Source of the DNA: Gemmatimonadaceae bacterium | GTDB lineage: Bacteria; Gemmatimonadota; Gemmatimonadetes; Gemmatimonadales; Gemmatimonadaceae | Direction of reading: 5' to 3' | DNA: 64,000 nucleotides | NCBI GenBank assembly: GCA_030835125.1 | Contig: JAUQWM010000040.1 | Span: 62,001 to 126,000 of the forward strand | Part shown: one piece after another, positions 27,025 through 34,171 of the stretch | Layout of the letters: the number at the start of each line of letters is the position of its first letter | Position numbering within the stretch: position 1 is the stretch's first letter | Made by a program: the position numbers and the translations under genes | Notes under the pieces: generated by a model | What the model was told of the DNA's origin: nothing | Database searches by the model: none | What the model saw: only the letters and a program-made list of their open reading frames with translations

Positions 27025-27453
27025 CTAACGAATCGTGGTGCCTGACGCCGGCGGGGGATTGGTCCAGGCGCGGCACATCGGCGACGTCGCGCCCACCCCG
27101 CAGGCGCTGTACGTGCCCTTCGCGGTCCCGCTGAACATGGCGAGCGCGAGGCTGATCGTCCCCACCAGGGCGGCGGTCGCGCCCGTGGCCGCGATCACGA
27201 CCGGAATGAGCTCGTGGTGGGGGCCCAGGCCGCCATGGCGATGCATAACGAGTCCCCAGGCGGCGTGCGCCGCGGGCGCGACCAGCAGGACGGCGAACGA
27301 CCACCACTCCGGCGCCACCAGCAGGACGGTCACGGCGACGGCCAGCGTCATCGCCAACTGCATCGCGAGACCGCCGGGTGTCCGCCGGCGCGCCGCGTCA
27401 CCGAGGACCGTGAAGATCGTTTCGTGATCGTTGGCAGGTTGGGCGGCTACCAT
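27025..27453 (-). CDS. Small membrane protein of unknown function
   Basis: 142 residues with three hydrophobic helices (about 29-48, 50-72 and 82-112). It has a His-rich loop (MHRHGGLGPHHE) between helices 2 and 3 and a C-terminal tail with two cysteines. No family recognised. It lies upstream-antiparallel to the GyrI-like gene and 98 bases downstream of the oxidase-like gene on the same strand. Confidence 0.65.
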   Translation of the reverse strand: MVAAQPANDHETIFTVLGDAARRRTPGGLAMQLAMTLAVAVTVLLVAPEWWSFAVLLVAPAAHAAWGLVMHRHGGLGPHHELIPVVIAATGATAALVGTISLALAMFSGTAKGTYSACGVGATSPMCRAWTNPPPASGTTIR

Positions 27454-27551
27454 CGGGGTACCTCCGTCATGGTCGGAGGCTGGCCAGCCGGCGTGCTGGT
27501 CCTCGAAGCACGAGCCATCATCGAGTGTCCCTCCGCGTCACGCTTCACGGA

Positions 27552-28004
27552 TCAATCCACGGTTGGCAGTGCACTGTGACCCGATTGCTCCCGCGCGCGT
27601 TGCCGGGCATCGGCGGCATTGAAGGTATGCCACAGGTTCCACACCCAGAACAGGGCGCCGAGTGAGAAGGCCGCGCCGCCGGTCGCGGTGATCCACCGGG
27701 CGTCGGCCCCAATGTGAGGCTGGGCGACGAAGCCCGCCACCATGCCGGCGAGCCCGATATTCGCCAGGTACAGGTGGGCGATGGCGAGCTTCCGGCTCTG
27801 CAGCGGATGACCGAAGAGGCGCGGCAACAGCTGGTACCCGACACCGAACACGAGCATCGTCAACCAGCCGACGACGTTCATGTGCGCATGCGCGGGGCGA
27901 TAGATCACCCAGCGCGGCTCGATCGCCATGCACACGCCGAGGACGATGCCCGCCGCAAACCAGAGCAGCGACGCGCGGATGAAGGCCTTGATGAACCAGT
28001 CCAT
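27552..28004 (-). CDS. Short cytochrome-oxidase-subunit-I-like membrane protein
   Basis: 150 residues, four hydrophobic helices. The YRPAHAHMNVVGWLTMLVFG segment resembles the His-containing helix II of heme-copper oxidase subunit I / NnrS-type proteins, where such a histidine binds heme. The protein is far too short for an oxidase (about 500 residues) and has no partner subunits nearby. It belongs to the class of small stand-alone oxidase-like proteins of unknown role. Heme binding is inference. Confidence 0.65.
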   Translation of the reverse strand: MDWFIKAFIRASLLWFAAGIVLGVCMAIEPRWVIYRPAHAHMNVVGWLTMLVFGVGYQLLPRLFGHPLQSRKLAIAHLYLANIGLAGMVAGFVAQPHIGADARWITATGGAAFSLGALFWVWNLWHTFNAADARQRAREQSGHSALPTVD

Positions 28005-28301
28005 GTTCTCGGGGGGACAGGGGGCGGGCGGTGGGTGCCAATCGCATCAGGAGCGGGTTCGCCCGGCGATGAAGGATACCCGGTATCCGTCCTTGATGGC
28101 GGTCGTGGCGAAGAGAACGGCACAACCACGGGGTCACGGAGGTCACAAGGAACGGCAGGACGAGTGGTGGTCGCGGGTCGTTCAGTCGGGGATCGGTTGC
28201 GGTCCCCCGTGATCTCTGAAATCCACAACGTTCCCAACGTCGGCTCGATTGCCCCGTACACGCCTCAGCACGATGTCCGCCAAAAAAATGAACAGCGATT
28301 T

Positions 28302-28441
28302 GACCACAGGGGTCACAGAGGTCGCCAGACAGCTGGGAACGGCGGTACAGACCGGGTTGATGGGTGAGGAACAGACCGGGCTGACAGGTGAGGCAATGTC
28401 GGTTGCCGTCCTCCGTGACCTCTGTGCCCCCTGTGGTAGAT
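28302..28441. repeat. Palindromic repeat unit A
   Basis: The left arm (28302-28323, ACCACAGGGGTCACAGAGGTC type) and right arm (28417-28439, GACCTCTGTGCCCCCTGTGG) are inverted copies about 90 bases apart. The interior contains GATGGGTGAGGAACAGACC and the flanking ends read TGTCGGTTGCCGTCCTCC. These parts recur in unit B. Confidence 0.85.
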
Positions 28442-28524
28442 GGTTTTCAGAACACCCGGAGCGACGGCGTGATAGCCATGCCCACCGTCGACGGTGTCCG
28501 CCGGTGAAGAATGATCAACGGTTT

Positions 28525-28764
28525 CACCACAGGGGTCACAGAGGTCGCAGGACAGCAGGGAACGGCGGTACATGCCGGGGTTTGATGGGTGAGGAACAGA
28601 CCGGGCTGATAGGTGAGGTTGACGTGCACTTTCGGGGCGGCCACGAGGTGGCTGTGCCATGGAGAACAACCAACGTGACGTACTTCAAGCCGGTCTGACC
28701 CTGACCGATCAGTCGACGATGTCGGTTGCCGTCCTCCGTGACCTCTGTGTCCCCTGTGGTAGAT
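28525..28764. repeat. Palindromic repeat unit B
   Basis: Second copy. The left arm is at 28525-28546 and the right arm at 28738-28762 (ACCTCTGTGTCCCCTGTGG). It shares the internal GGTGAGGAACAGACCGGGCT stretch (about 28590) and the TGTCGGTTGCCGTCCTCC end (about 28719) with unit A, and has about 100 extra bases between the arms. Confidence 0.8.
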
Positions 28765-29007
28765 GGCTCTTCAGAAAAATCGCGCGATAGCCAGGAACGG
28801 CTGGACGAGCAGGGCCGCGGTCGTCGGCTCGGCGATGCCGGTTGCCATCCTCCGTGAGCTCCGCGACCCCGGTGGTGGATGGCTTCGCAGGAACCCGGAG
28901 CGTTCCCCAACGCCGCGCTGGCAGTCCGGGTGCAAGAGTCGGCGGGAGGTACCGGGCATACCTTTCCCGGGACCCCTGCCGCATCCCGGCCGTCCGTGGA
29001 CTCATCG

Positions 29008-29697
29008 ATGGACCGATTCCAGTCATTCGGTGCCCAGCACCTCCTGAGCGTCGCCGGCCTGGTTGCCGCCATCGCGATCATGTGCGCCGTGGGCCGCCGT
29101 TTCCAGGGCGCCTCGTCGCGCACCTACGAATTGGCGCTCGGGATCTCGGTGGCTGTGCTGTGGATCGGCTACCAGGTCTACGACACGATGCACCGAGGCT
29201 TTGACCCCGGCCATTCGCTGCCGCTCCAGTTCTGCGACCTGACCGCGATCGTCGCCGCACTGGAGTTCGCGCGACCACGCCGTGCGTATCACGCGCTGGC
29301 CTGGTTCTGGGGCGTCGCCCTTGCTTCGCAGGCCGTCTTCACGCCGGACCTGACCGCGGGGCCGGACACCGTCGGCTTCTGGGCCTTCTGGCTCTACCAC
29401 CTCTTCGTGGTCGGCGCCGGCATTTACGCGATCGCCGTGCGCGGCTTCCGGCCCGAGTGGCGGGACCTGCGCCTTGCCATCGGTCTCGGGTTCCTCTACG
29501 TGGCGGTGATGTTCACCATCGACGCCGTGTTCGGCCTCAACTACGGCTACTTCGGTCGCGCGATGCCGGGGCAGCCGACCCTGCTCGACCACCTCGGCCC
29601 CTGGCCCATCCGGGTGCTCCACATGGTCCTGCTTGGTACCGTCGCGATGGTCCTGCTCTGGCTACCGTGGATGCCGGTCCGTCGGCGCGCGCGCTGA
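29008..29697 (+). CDS. TIGR02206-family integral membrane protein (YwaF-like)
   Basis: 229 residues from ATG 29008 (the frame is open upstream, but that part is repeat-derived). Seven hydrophobic helices. Family signatures include HLLSVAGLV at the start, LPLQFCDLTAIVAA in the third helix and NYGYFGRAMPGQPTLLDHLG before the last helix. The function is not known for the family. The last 143 bases of the gene are repeated at 31925-32067. Confidence 0.88.
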   Translation: MDRFQSFGAQHLLSVAGLVAAIAIMCAVGRRFQGASSRTYELALGISVAVLWIGYQVYDTMHRGFDPGHSLPLQFCDLTAIVAALEFARPRRAYHALAWFWGVALASQAVFTPDLTAGPDTVGFWAFWLYHLFVVGAGIYAIAVRGFRPEWRDLRLAIGLGFLYVAVMFTIDAVFGLNYGYFGRAMPGQPTLLDHLGPWPIRVLHMVLLGTVAMVLLWLPWMPVRRRAR

Positions 29698-29748
29698 CGT
29701 TGGCGTGCGTGCGGCTTATCCGGCGGGACTCATGCTCCGGAGGTGGAG
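29555..29748. repeat. Direct repeat, copy 1 (194 bp)
   Basis: Covers the last 143 bases of the TIGR02206 gene, an 18-base spacer and 33 bases equal to the end of motB. It matches 31925-32118 without gaps and with 10 mismatches (about 95 percent identity). The two copies bound a 2176-base insert. Confidence 0.96.
29716..29748 (-). pseudogene. Remnant of motB 3' end
   Basis: 33 bases encoding LHLRSMSPAG and a stop on the minus strand. The intact motB ends in LHLRTMSPAG at 32086. This piece lies inside direct repeat copy 1 and has no upstream coding sequence. Confidence 0.9.
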
Positions 29749-29785
29749 AGTGACACCGTAAGCCGGTTGGCCCGGACGTGGAAGC

Positions 29786-30238
29786 CTAACGAACAGCAAA
29801 CGGGTTGCTCTCGTTGCCCGGCGCCACATGGCGGGCGGTGCGGATGCCCTCGAACCGAAGCCGGTAGAACCCCCCGGCAATGCTGGGGTTGAGTCGCGCG
29901 CGGAAATGGTGCACGGTCCCCGGCATCAACGGCTCACGCACCAAATCGCAACTCCCGGCGTTGAAACCGTCGAGCGGCTTTACCTGAATCCAGCGAGCAC
30001 CAGTCCGGCGTTCGAGTAGGGTGGGACAAGTGCTGAATCCGAGAGTGTCTACGCCTGTATTCGTGATCACGACGTGGATCGAGTCTCCCGCGACGTACGC
30101 TGCCTTCGTTGTGGACAGGAGCAGTGATGTCGGATCCTGACTCGCCCCGGTGAGGTTACCGCAGGAGACCGCGGTAACAAGCAGGCCGAGCGCAGCGGAA
30201 ATACTTCGAAGATTGGACCCTCGGGCGATCGGCTTCAC
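29786..30238 (-). CDS. Secreted lipoprotein with Ig-like / BsuPI-like domain
   Basis: 150 residues from GTG 30238, chosen because AGGAGGAG lies 6 bases upstream; an ATG at 30262 is the alternative. Lipoprotein signal with VTAVSC at about residues 21-26. The rest is a single beta-sandwich (YVAGDSIHVVITNTGVDTL is typical of BsuPI/intracellular proteinase-inhibitor-like or CARDB-type domains), with a Cys pair. It lies in the direct-repeat-bounded insert next to a protease gene on the same strand, so a protease-related role is possible but unproven. Confidence 0.75.
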   Translation of the reverse strand: MKPIARGSNLRSISAALGLLVTAVSCGNLTGASQDPTSLLLSTTKAAYVAGDSIHVVITNTGVDTLGFSTCPTLLERRTGARWIQVKPLDGFNAGSCDLVREPLMPGTVHHFRARLNPSIAGGFYRLRFEGIRTARHVAPGNESNPFAVR

Positions 30239-30281
30239 AGCACTCCTCCTGTCCACATGCACCCGCGAACGTCATTCAAGA

Positions 30282-31622
30282 CTACCATACAAGGAAGTAC
30301 TTCCAACCCAAAGTGCCGACGACGGCTCCGGCCGGGCTGAACCACATTGAGTTTGTGGTCCCCTGGATTACGACTCCGGCCGGCCGAGGATTCGGCACGA
30401 ACGGGGATCCCGCTGCGATGAACACCGGTGCCCCGCTGTCGCCGAAGTCCACAGTGACGACTGCATGTTGCTGGCAAAGGTTATGGATGTCCCCTGACAT
30501 GGTATTCATGCAGGAGAGGTCGATGGGGCCGGGTCCTGTCTGTCCGGTTGTTCTCCCCACCTTGATGACGTGCTCTCCGACAATGGCGCCGATCACGCTT
30601 GAGCCGGTGTAGGCTTGAACTCCCAGGAAGGGCGGATTATTCGGGTCGACCGTTGGCTGTGAAACCGCAGCAGAACCCCCACCGCTCCCGATGCTGTCCA
30701 CAACTCGAAGGACTGCAACGTCTGCGAACCGACAATAAGCCATTCCTTGCGAACACGGCGCGAACGGTCCCTTGTAGACCGGAGCCTCATCAATCTCCAC
30801 CGCGGCGACCCTGGGCATGTACGGCTGTCCAAACAGGTCGCTGCGCACCTTCTTCTGGTCTGTGGTGCAGTGCGACGCAGTCGTGAGCACGCGTCGGTTC
30901 AAATCCGGCTGGCTAGGCTGCAAAGAATCGGTAAACCAGCCGACGAAGCCAATTGAACATGCGCCAAAATGTTCAGGGAGCAGCGGTTGACGGTTGATTT
31001 GAACGCCACCTCGCAACATTGAATGCTGCCCCTGAAGACCCTGAACATCGGTGATTCGCCCCGTGATTTGAATGGCGACGGAATTTTCTGGAAGCTCCAA
31101 CGGTAACAAGCTCGATTCCACCGCACTTAGGCCGAGGGCATCGTCAACGTGTATCAGTATGCGTCCTGCGACCTCATCAATGCCAACAGCGTTCACTCCA
31201 TTCCCGGATGCAATTCGAGGCAGTAACCGGCCGAGAAGACTGTCCAACGTGCGGTAGTTGTACGGTACCCGACGATGGCGCATCAGTTTGACTGCCAAGT
31301 CGGGACGCCCGCTCGCACGCAGCCAGCGTCTGACTTCCAGGAACGTCTCCAAAGACACCGCATCTGAGGCCGCGCTAACTACAACGTCTCCGTCCTGAAG
31401 GCTCACACCCGTGAATTCGCCCAAACGACTCGCGAGGTCTCGATAAGCGTCCTGCAACGTGAAGGGAATCGGACTTTGCACGACAGAGCCATTCCCACCT
31501 ACTTGCGTCGGAGGGGAAAGCGCCGCGGAGGGAGGGTCTGCGCAGGCTGCAACTAGCAGCAGTCCAAACGCCGCAGCCGCTACATGTCGCGTCAGTCTCT
31601 GCGTTCCTCGGAATCTGCACAT
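30282..31622 (-). CDS. Trypsin-like serine protease, streptogrisin-like, with pro-region
   Basis: 446 residues. Export signal with lipobox-like LLVAAC at 22-27. A pro-region of about 180 residues (50-215) resembles the alpha-lytic-protease/streptogrisin type (VPYNYRTLDSLLGRLLP). The S1 catalytic domain has His251 (TTASHC), Asp301 (FADVAVL) and Ser396 (FGDSGAPVF), so the triad is complete. Five to six cysteines could form disulphides. Base composition is visibly lower in GC than in neighbouring genes. The gene lies inside the insert bounded by 194-bp direct repeats, which suggests acquisition. Confidence 0.88.
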   Translation of the reverse strand: MCRFRGTQRLTRHVAAAAFGLLLVAACADPPSAALSPPTQVGGNGSVVQSPIPFTLQDAYRDLASRLGEFTGVSLQDGDVVVSAASDAVSLETFLEVRRWLRASGRPDLAVKLMRHRRVPYNYRTLDSLLGRLLPRIASGNGVNAVGIDEVAGRILIHVDDALGLSAVESSLLPLELPENSVAIQITGRITDVQGLQGQHSMLRGGVQINRQPLLPEHFGACSIGFVGWFTDSLQPSQPDLNRRVLTTASHCTTDQKKVRSDLFGQPYMPRVAAVEIDEAPVYKGPFAPCSQGMAYCRFADVAVLRVVDSIGSGGGSAAVSQPTVDPNNPPFLGVQAYTGSSVIGAIVGEHVIKVGRTTGQTGPGPIDLSCMNTMSGDIHNLCQQHAVVTVDFGDSGAPVFIAAGSPFVPNPRPAGVVIQGTTNSMWFSPAGAVVGTLGWKYFLVW

Positions 31623-31924
31623 CCGACCCCCGTCATCATGGGCTCAAGTTAGCAGGGCAGGCGAGCGCGACTGTGATGCTATCTCACAATAGCTATTTCC
31701 GGGGGGGGGGGCGCAAGCGCACCCGGAACTCTGACATGAGGCCTGCTAAGCGAACGGGTCGCGGCACCGCAGAGAAAGCCGGGGTCGGGCTCATTCAGGC
31801 TCCCGAGCTGGGCGTGGCGCCCCGGGTGTGGTAGTCATTCGACAGACCTACGTCCCTCAAAACGCGGTTCGCGATTCGACATTTCGCTGCGGAAGGAGCC
31901 GCGATCGTAGGGCGCTGCGGTAAC
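31623..31924. other. Intergenic end of the insert, with G11 tract
   Basis: About 300 bases without a gene; it includes the leader of the protease gene. A run of 11 G lies at 31701-31711 inside a hairpin whose outer arms are TTCCGGG and CCCGGAA (31698-31728). No promoter was identified. Confidence 0.6.
31701..31711. repeat. Homopolymer G11 tract
   Basis: Eleven consecutive G residues, the longest homopolymer noticed in the window, about 80 bases upstream of the protease start codon. Such tracts can change length by slippage. Confidence 0.95.
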
Positions 31925-32067
31925 GTCGCGCGATGCCGGGTCAGCCGACCCTGCTCGACCACCTCGGCCCCTGGCCCATCCGGGTGCTCCACATGGTCCT
32001 GCTTGGTACCGTGGCGATGACCCTGCTCTGGTTACCGTGGACGCTGGTCCGTCGGCGCGCGCGCTGA
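31925..32067 (+). pseudogene. Truncated duplicate of the TIGR02206 gene 3' end
   Basis: Encodes the C-terminal 47 or so residues of the TIGR02206 protein in frame up to a stop at 32065-32067. Three substitutions relative to the intact copy are Val to Thr, Met to Thr and Pro to Leu. No start region remains. It lies in direct repeat copy 2. Confidence 0.92.
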
Positions 32068-32118
32068 CGATGGCGCGCGTGCGGCTTATCCGGCGGGACT
32101 CATGGTCCGGAGGTGGAG
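31925..32118. repeat. Direct repeat, copy 2 (194 bp)
   Basis: Matches 29555-29748 at an exact offset of 2370 bases with 10 substitutions. It includes the last 33 bases of the functional motB gene. Confidence 0.96.
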
Positions 32119-32916
32119 GTCATCCAGGTCGGGAAGAGACGGCGGCGTCACGAAGGGGAGCCGGATGGAAATGCGGCGGTTCGACGGGTTGAGCGGATCG
32201 TAAGGGTACTTGAGCTGGCGGTCCGCCATGCCGGTCACTTCAGTGATCCGCGACGATGGAAGCCCTTCCTGGACCAGGATCCGCCGCGCGGAGTTGGCCC
32301 GGTCGGACGAGAGTTCCCAGTTGGAGTAGTCGATCCGGCGGTACGGCGCGGAATCGGTGTGCCCCTCGATGATGATCGGGTTCTCCAGCTCCGCCAGTTC
32401 GGCGGCGATCTGGTTGAGCACCACGCGACCGGCGGACTTCATGTTCGCCGAGCCGAAGGGGAAGAACGTCTCCCCGTCCGCGTCCTCCACCAGTTCGATG
32501 CGGAGTCCCTCGCTTGAGAAGAGGATGTCGATGCGCGCGGTGAGCTCACCGCGCGCCTTCAGGCTGTCGATCCTCGCCTGCACGTGCTTCGCGACCTCGT
32601 TGAAGCGGCGGGTCTGCATGTCGCGCGTGGCGATGTCGACGGCCTCGCGACGCATGCTCGCGGGCGAGGTGCCCGAGGAGAGCGGCGACTGGCCGCTCGA
32701 GTACCCCTTCTTGAACCCGATCGGGTTCGAGAAGTACCCCTCGACCGCGCGCTTCAGGTTCTCGTCCATGCCCAGGATCCACATCACCATGAAGAACGCC
32801 ATCATCGCGGTGACGAAGTCCGCGTACGCGACCTTCCACGCGCCGCCGTGGTGCGCGTGGCGTCCCCGCTTGGCGCGCCGGATGACGACGACCTTTCCGC
32901 CGGGTGGCTTCTTCAC
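32086..32916 (-). CDS. motB: Flagellar motor stator protein MotB
   Basis: 276 residues. It forms the ion channel with MotA and anchors it to peptidoglycan. One N-terminal transmembrane helix contains the proton-binding Asp33 (AYADFVTAMMAFFMVMW). An OmpA-type peptidoglycan-binding domain follows (about 130-255) with EGHTDSAPY, LSSDRANSARRIL and NRRISI. It lies 1 base after motA and presumably uses the FliA-type promoter upstream of motA. Its last 33 bases are inside a direct repeat, but the reading frame is intact. Confidence 0.97.
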   Translation of the reverse strand: MKKPPGGKVVVIRRAKRGRHAHHGGAWKVAYADFVTAMMAFFMVMWILGMDENLKRAVEGYFSNPIGFKKGYSSGQSPLSSGTSPASMRREAVDIATRDMQTRRFNEVAKHVQARIDSLKARGELTARIDILFSSEGLRIELVEDADGETFFPFGSANMKSAGRVVLNQIAAELAELENPIIIEGHTDSAPYRRIDYSNWELSSDRANSARRILVQEGLPSSRITEVTGMADRQLKYPYDPLNPSNRRISIRLPFVTPPSLPDLDDLHLRTMSPAG

Positions 32917-32917
32917 G

Positions 32918-33775
32918 TCAGGCCGCCTTCCGGCGCGTCAGTCCCTCGAGCTGGCTGAAGGACGGTCGGTCGGAGGGATCGATGCCGCGCCGCGCGAACT
33001 CGACGCAGGTGATGGGTGAGTCACCGCGCGCGAAGGCCAGGAGGGCGGTGCGGATCGTCCGCAGGTACGCCCCTTCGGACCGGTAGCGCGCCTCGAGCGC
33101 GCTCGCCAGCGGGTTGATCAGTCCGTACGCGAGGAGGACGCCGAGGAACGTACCGACCAGCGCCGCCGCAACCTTCTCGCCGATGACCGACGCGGCGCCG
33201 CCGATGGAACCCATCGTGATCACGACGCCGAGGACGGCGGCGACGATCCCGAACCCCGGCATCGCGTCCCCGACCTTGTTGACCGCGCTCGTGATGGCCG
33301 CCTCCTCCTCGTGCATCCGTTCGAGATCCACGTCGAGGATCTCGGTGAGGTTGTGTTCCTCCACGGCGCCCGTGAGGAGGACCTTCAGCGTGTCGCAGAG
33401 GAACGCCCGCGCGTGATGGTGGTGGGCGAATCCGGGGTACTTCGCGAAGATCGCGCTCTGGTCCGGATCCTCGATGTGCGCCTCGAGCGCCACCAGGCCT
33501 TCGCGCCGCGCCGTCTGGAAGATCTCGAACAGCAGTTGCAGCAGTTCCGCGAACGCGGATTCATTGAACGGGTTCGGCTTGACGAGCCCGAGGAGTCCGC
33601 GCATGGCGCCCTTCAGCACGGCCGGTGGGTTGGCGATGATGAAGGACCCGATGCCAGCGCCCCCGATGATGATGAACTCGGTGGGCTGCCAGAGCACGGC
33701 CAGCTTCCCGTGGTGCATCGTGTAGCCGAGGATGACGCTGGCGAAAACAATCGCAATGCCGCCGATCTGAAACAC
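32918..33775 (-). CDS. motA: Flagellar motor stator protein MotA
   Basis: 285 residues with four membrane helices (two near the N-terminus, two around residues 165-220) and a large cytoplasmic loop. Typical motifs are FIIIGGAGIGSFIIANP and PGFGIVAAVLGVVITMG. It works with MotB as the torque-generating stator. The gene follows a FliA-type promoter at 33829-33857 with a leader of about 45 bases, so it is a late flagellar gene. Confidence 0.97.
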   Translation of the reverse strand: MFQIGGIAIVFASVILGYTMHHGKLAVLWQPTEFIIIGGAGIGSFIIANPPAVLKGAMRGLLGLVKPNPFNESAFAELLQLLFEIFQTARREGLVALEAHIEDPDQSAIFAKYPGFAHHHHARAFLCDTLKVLLTGAVEEHNLTEILDVDLERMHEEEAAITSAVNKVGDAMPGFGIVAAVLGVVITMGSIGGAASVIGEKVAAALVGTFLGVLLAYGLINPLASALEARYRSEGAYLRTIRTALLAFARGDSPITCVEFARRGIDPSDRPSFSQLEGLTRRKAA

Positions 33776-33828
33776 GGGATGACGGGACTCGTGAAGTAGT
33801 CAGGGGTTCGCGCAGGACTCGACCTTGA

Positions 33829-33857
33829 GTATCGGCACCTGGTGCGCGTTTCCTGAG
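33829..33857 (-). promoter_or_regulatory. FliA (sigma-28) type promoter of motAB
   Basis: Read on the minus strand: CTCAGG (33857-33852), 15 bases, GCCGATAC (33836-33829). The -10 box differs from the classical GCCGATAA at one base. The same arrangement, CTCAAG-15-GCCGATAC, precedes flgL at 63655-63683. Confidence 0.75.
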
Positions 33858-33898
33858 TGCCGGCGGCCAGGTCGCGCAAGCCGCCGCGACCCAGCGAG

Positions 33899-34165
33899 TT
33901 ACGTCTGCGTCGTGGGTCCCGGACGGGTGCGCGGCGGCTTGCCCGCGGGGGCCAGGGCCTGCAGCAGCCCTGCCGCGCCGGCCATGGCGCTGGCCCGCTG
34001 GTTCTCATCCGCTACCTGGACCGCGATCTCCTGGCGCACGATCGACACCTCGCTGGGTGCCTCGATGCCAAGCTGCACGCCGCGCTTGTCACAGGCGATG
34101 ACCACCACGCGGATGCCGCCGTCGATGAGGATGGCGTCCCCGGGACGCCGACTGAGGATCAGCAT
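33899..34165 (-). CDS. csrA: Carbon storage regulator CsrA
   Basis: 88 residues. RNA-binding repressor of translation. The core (residues 1-60) is canonical: MLILSRRPGDAILIDGGIRV, GVQLGIEAPSEVSIVRQEI. A C-terminal extension of about 28 residues rich in Ala, Pro and Arg goes beyond the usual 61-residue length. It is 6 bases after flgK, the position often seen in flagellar loci, where CsrA controls flagellin mRNA. No fliW, its usual antagonist, is in the window. Confidence 0.96.
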   Translation of the reverse strand: MLILSRRPGDAILIDGGIRVVVIACDKRGVQLGIEAPSEVSIVRQEIAVQVADENQRASAMAGAAGLLQALAPAGKPPRTRPGPTTQT

Positions 34166-34171
34166 CGGTCA

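Larger units (their letters stand above)
28005..29007. other. Non-coding region rich in degenerate palindromic repeats
   Basis: About 1 kb without a convincing gene. It contains at least two full copies and several partial copies (around 28115-28160 and 28845-28900) of a repeat built from ACCACAGGGGTCACAGAGGTC and its reverse complement. Frames through it give low-complexity peptides with HRGHRGHGG-type repeats, which are products of the repeat and not genes. The promoter of the TIGR02206 gene should lie near the right end but is not recognisable. Confidence 0.75.

Noticed and set aside
28313-28669. Minus-strand frame with HRGHRGHGG-type repeats
   Set aside because: The peptide follows the palindromic repeat units and appears in several frames, so it is a by-product of the repeats.
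28879-29007. N-terminal extension of the TIGR02206 protein
   Set aside because: The family starts at the ATG at 29008; the upstream part is repeat-derived and not similar to a signal or membrane segment.
30890-30915. GGTTCAAATCC resembling a tRNA T-loop
   Set aside because: It lies inside the serine protease coding sequence and no acceptor stem or anticodon arm can be folded around it.
29555-32118. Insertion sequence or composite transposon explanation for the 194-bp direct repeat
   Set aside because: No transposase or terminal inverted repeats were found, and 194 bases is far too long for a target-site duplication; homologous integration or duplication fits better.
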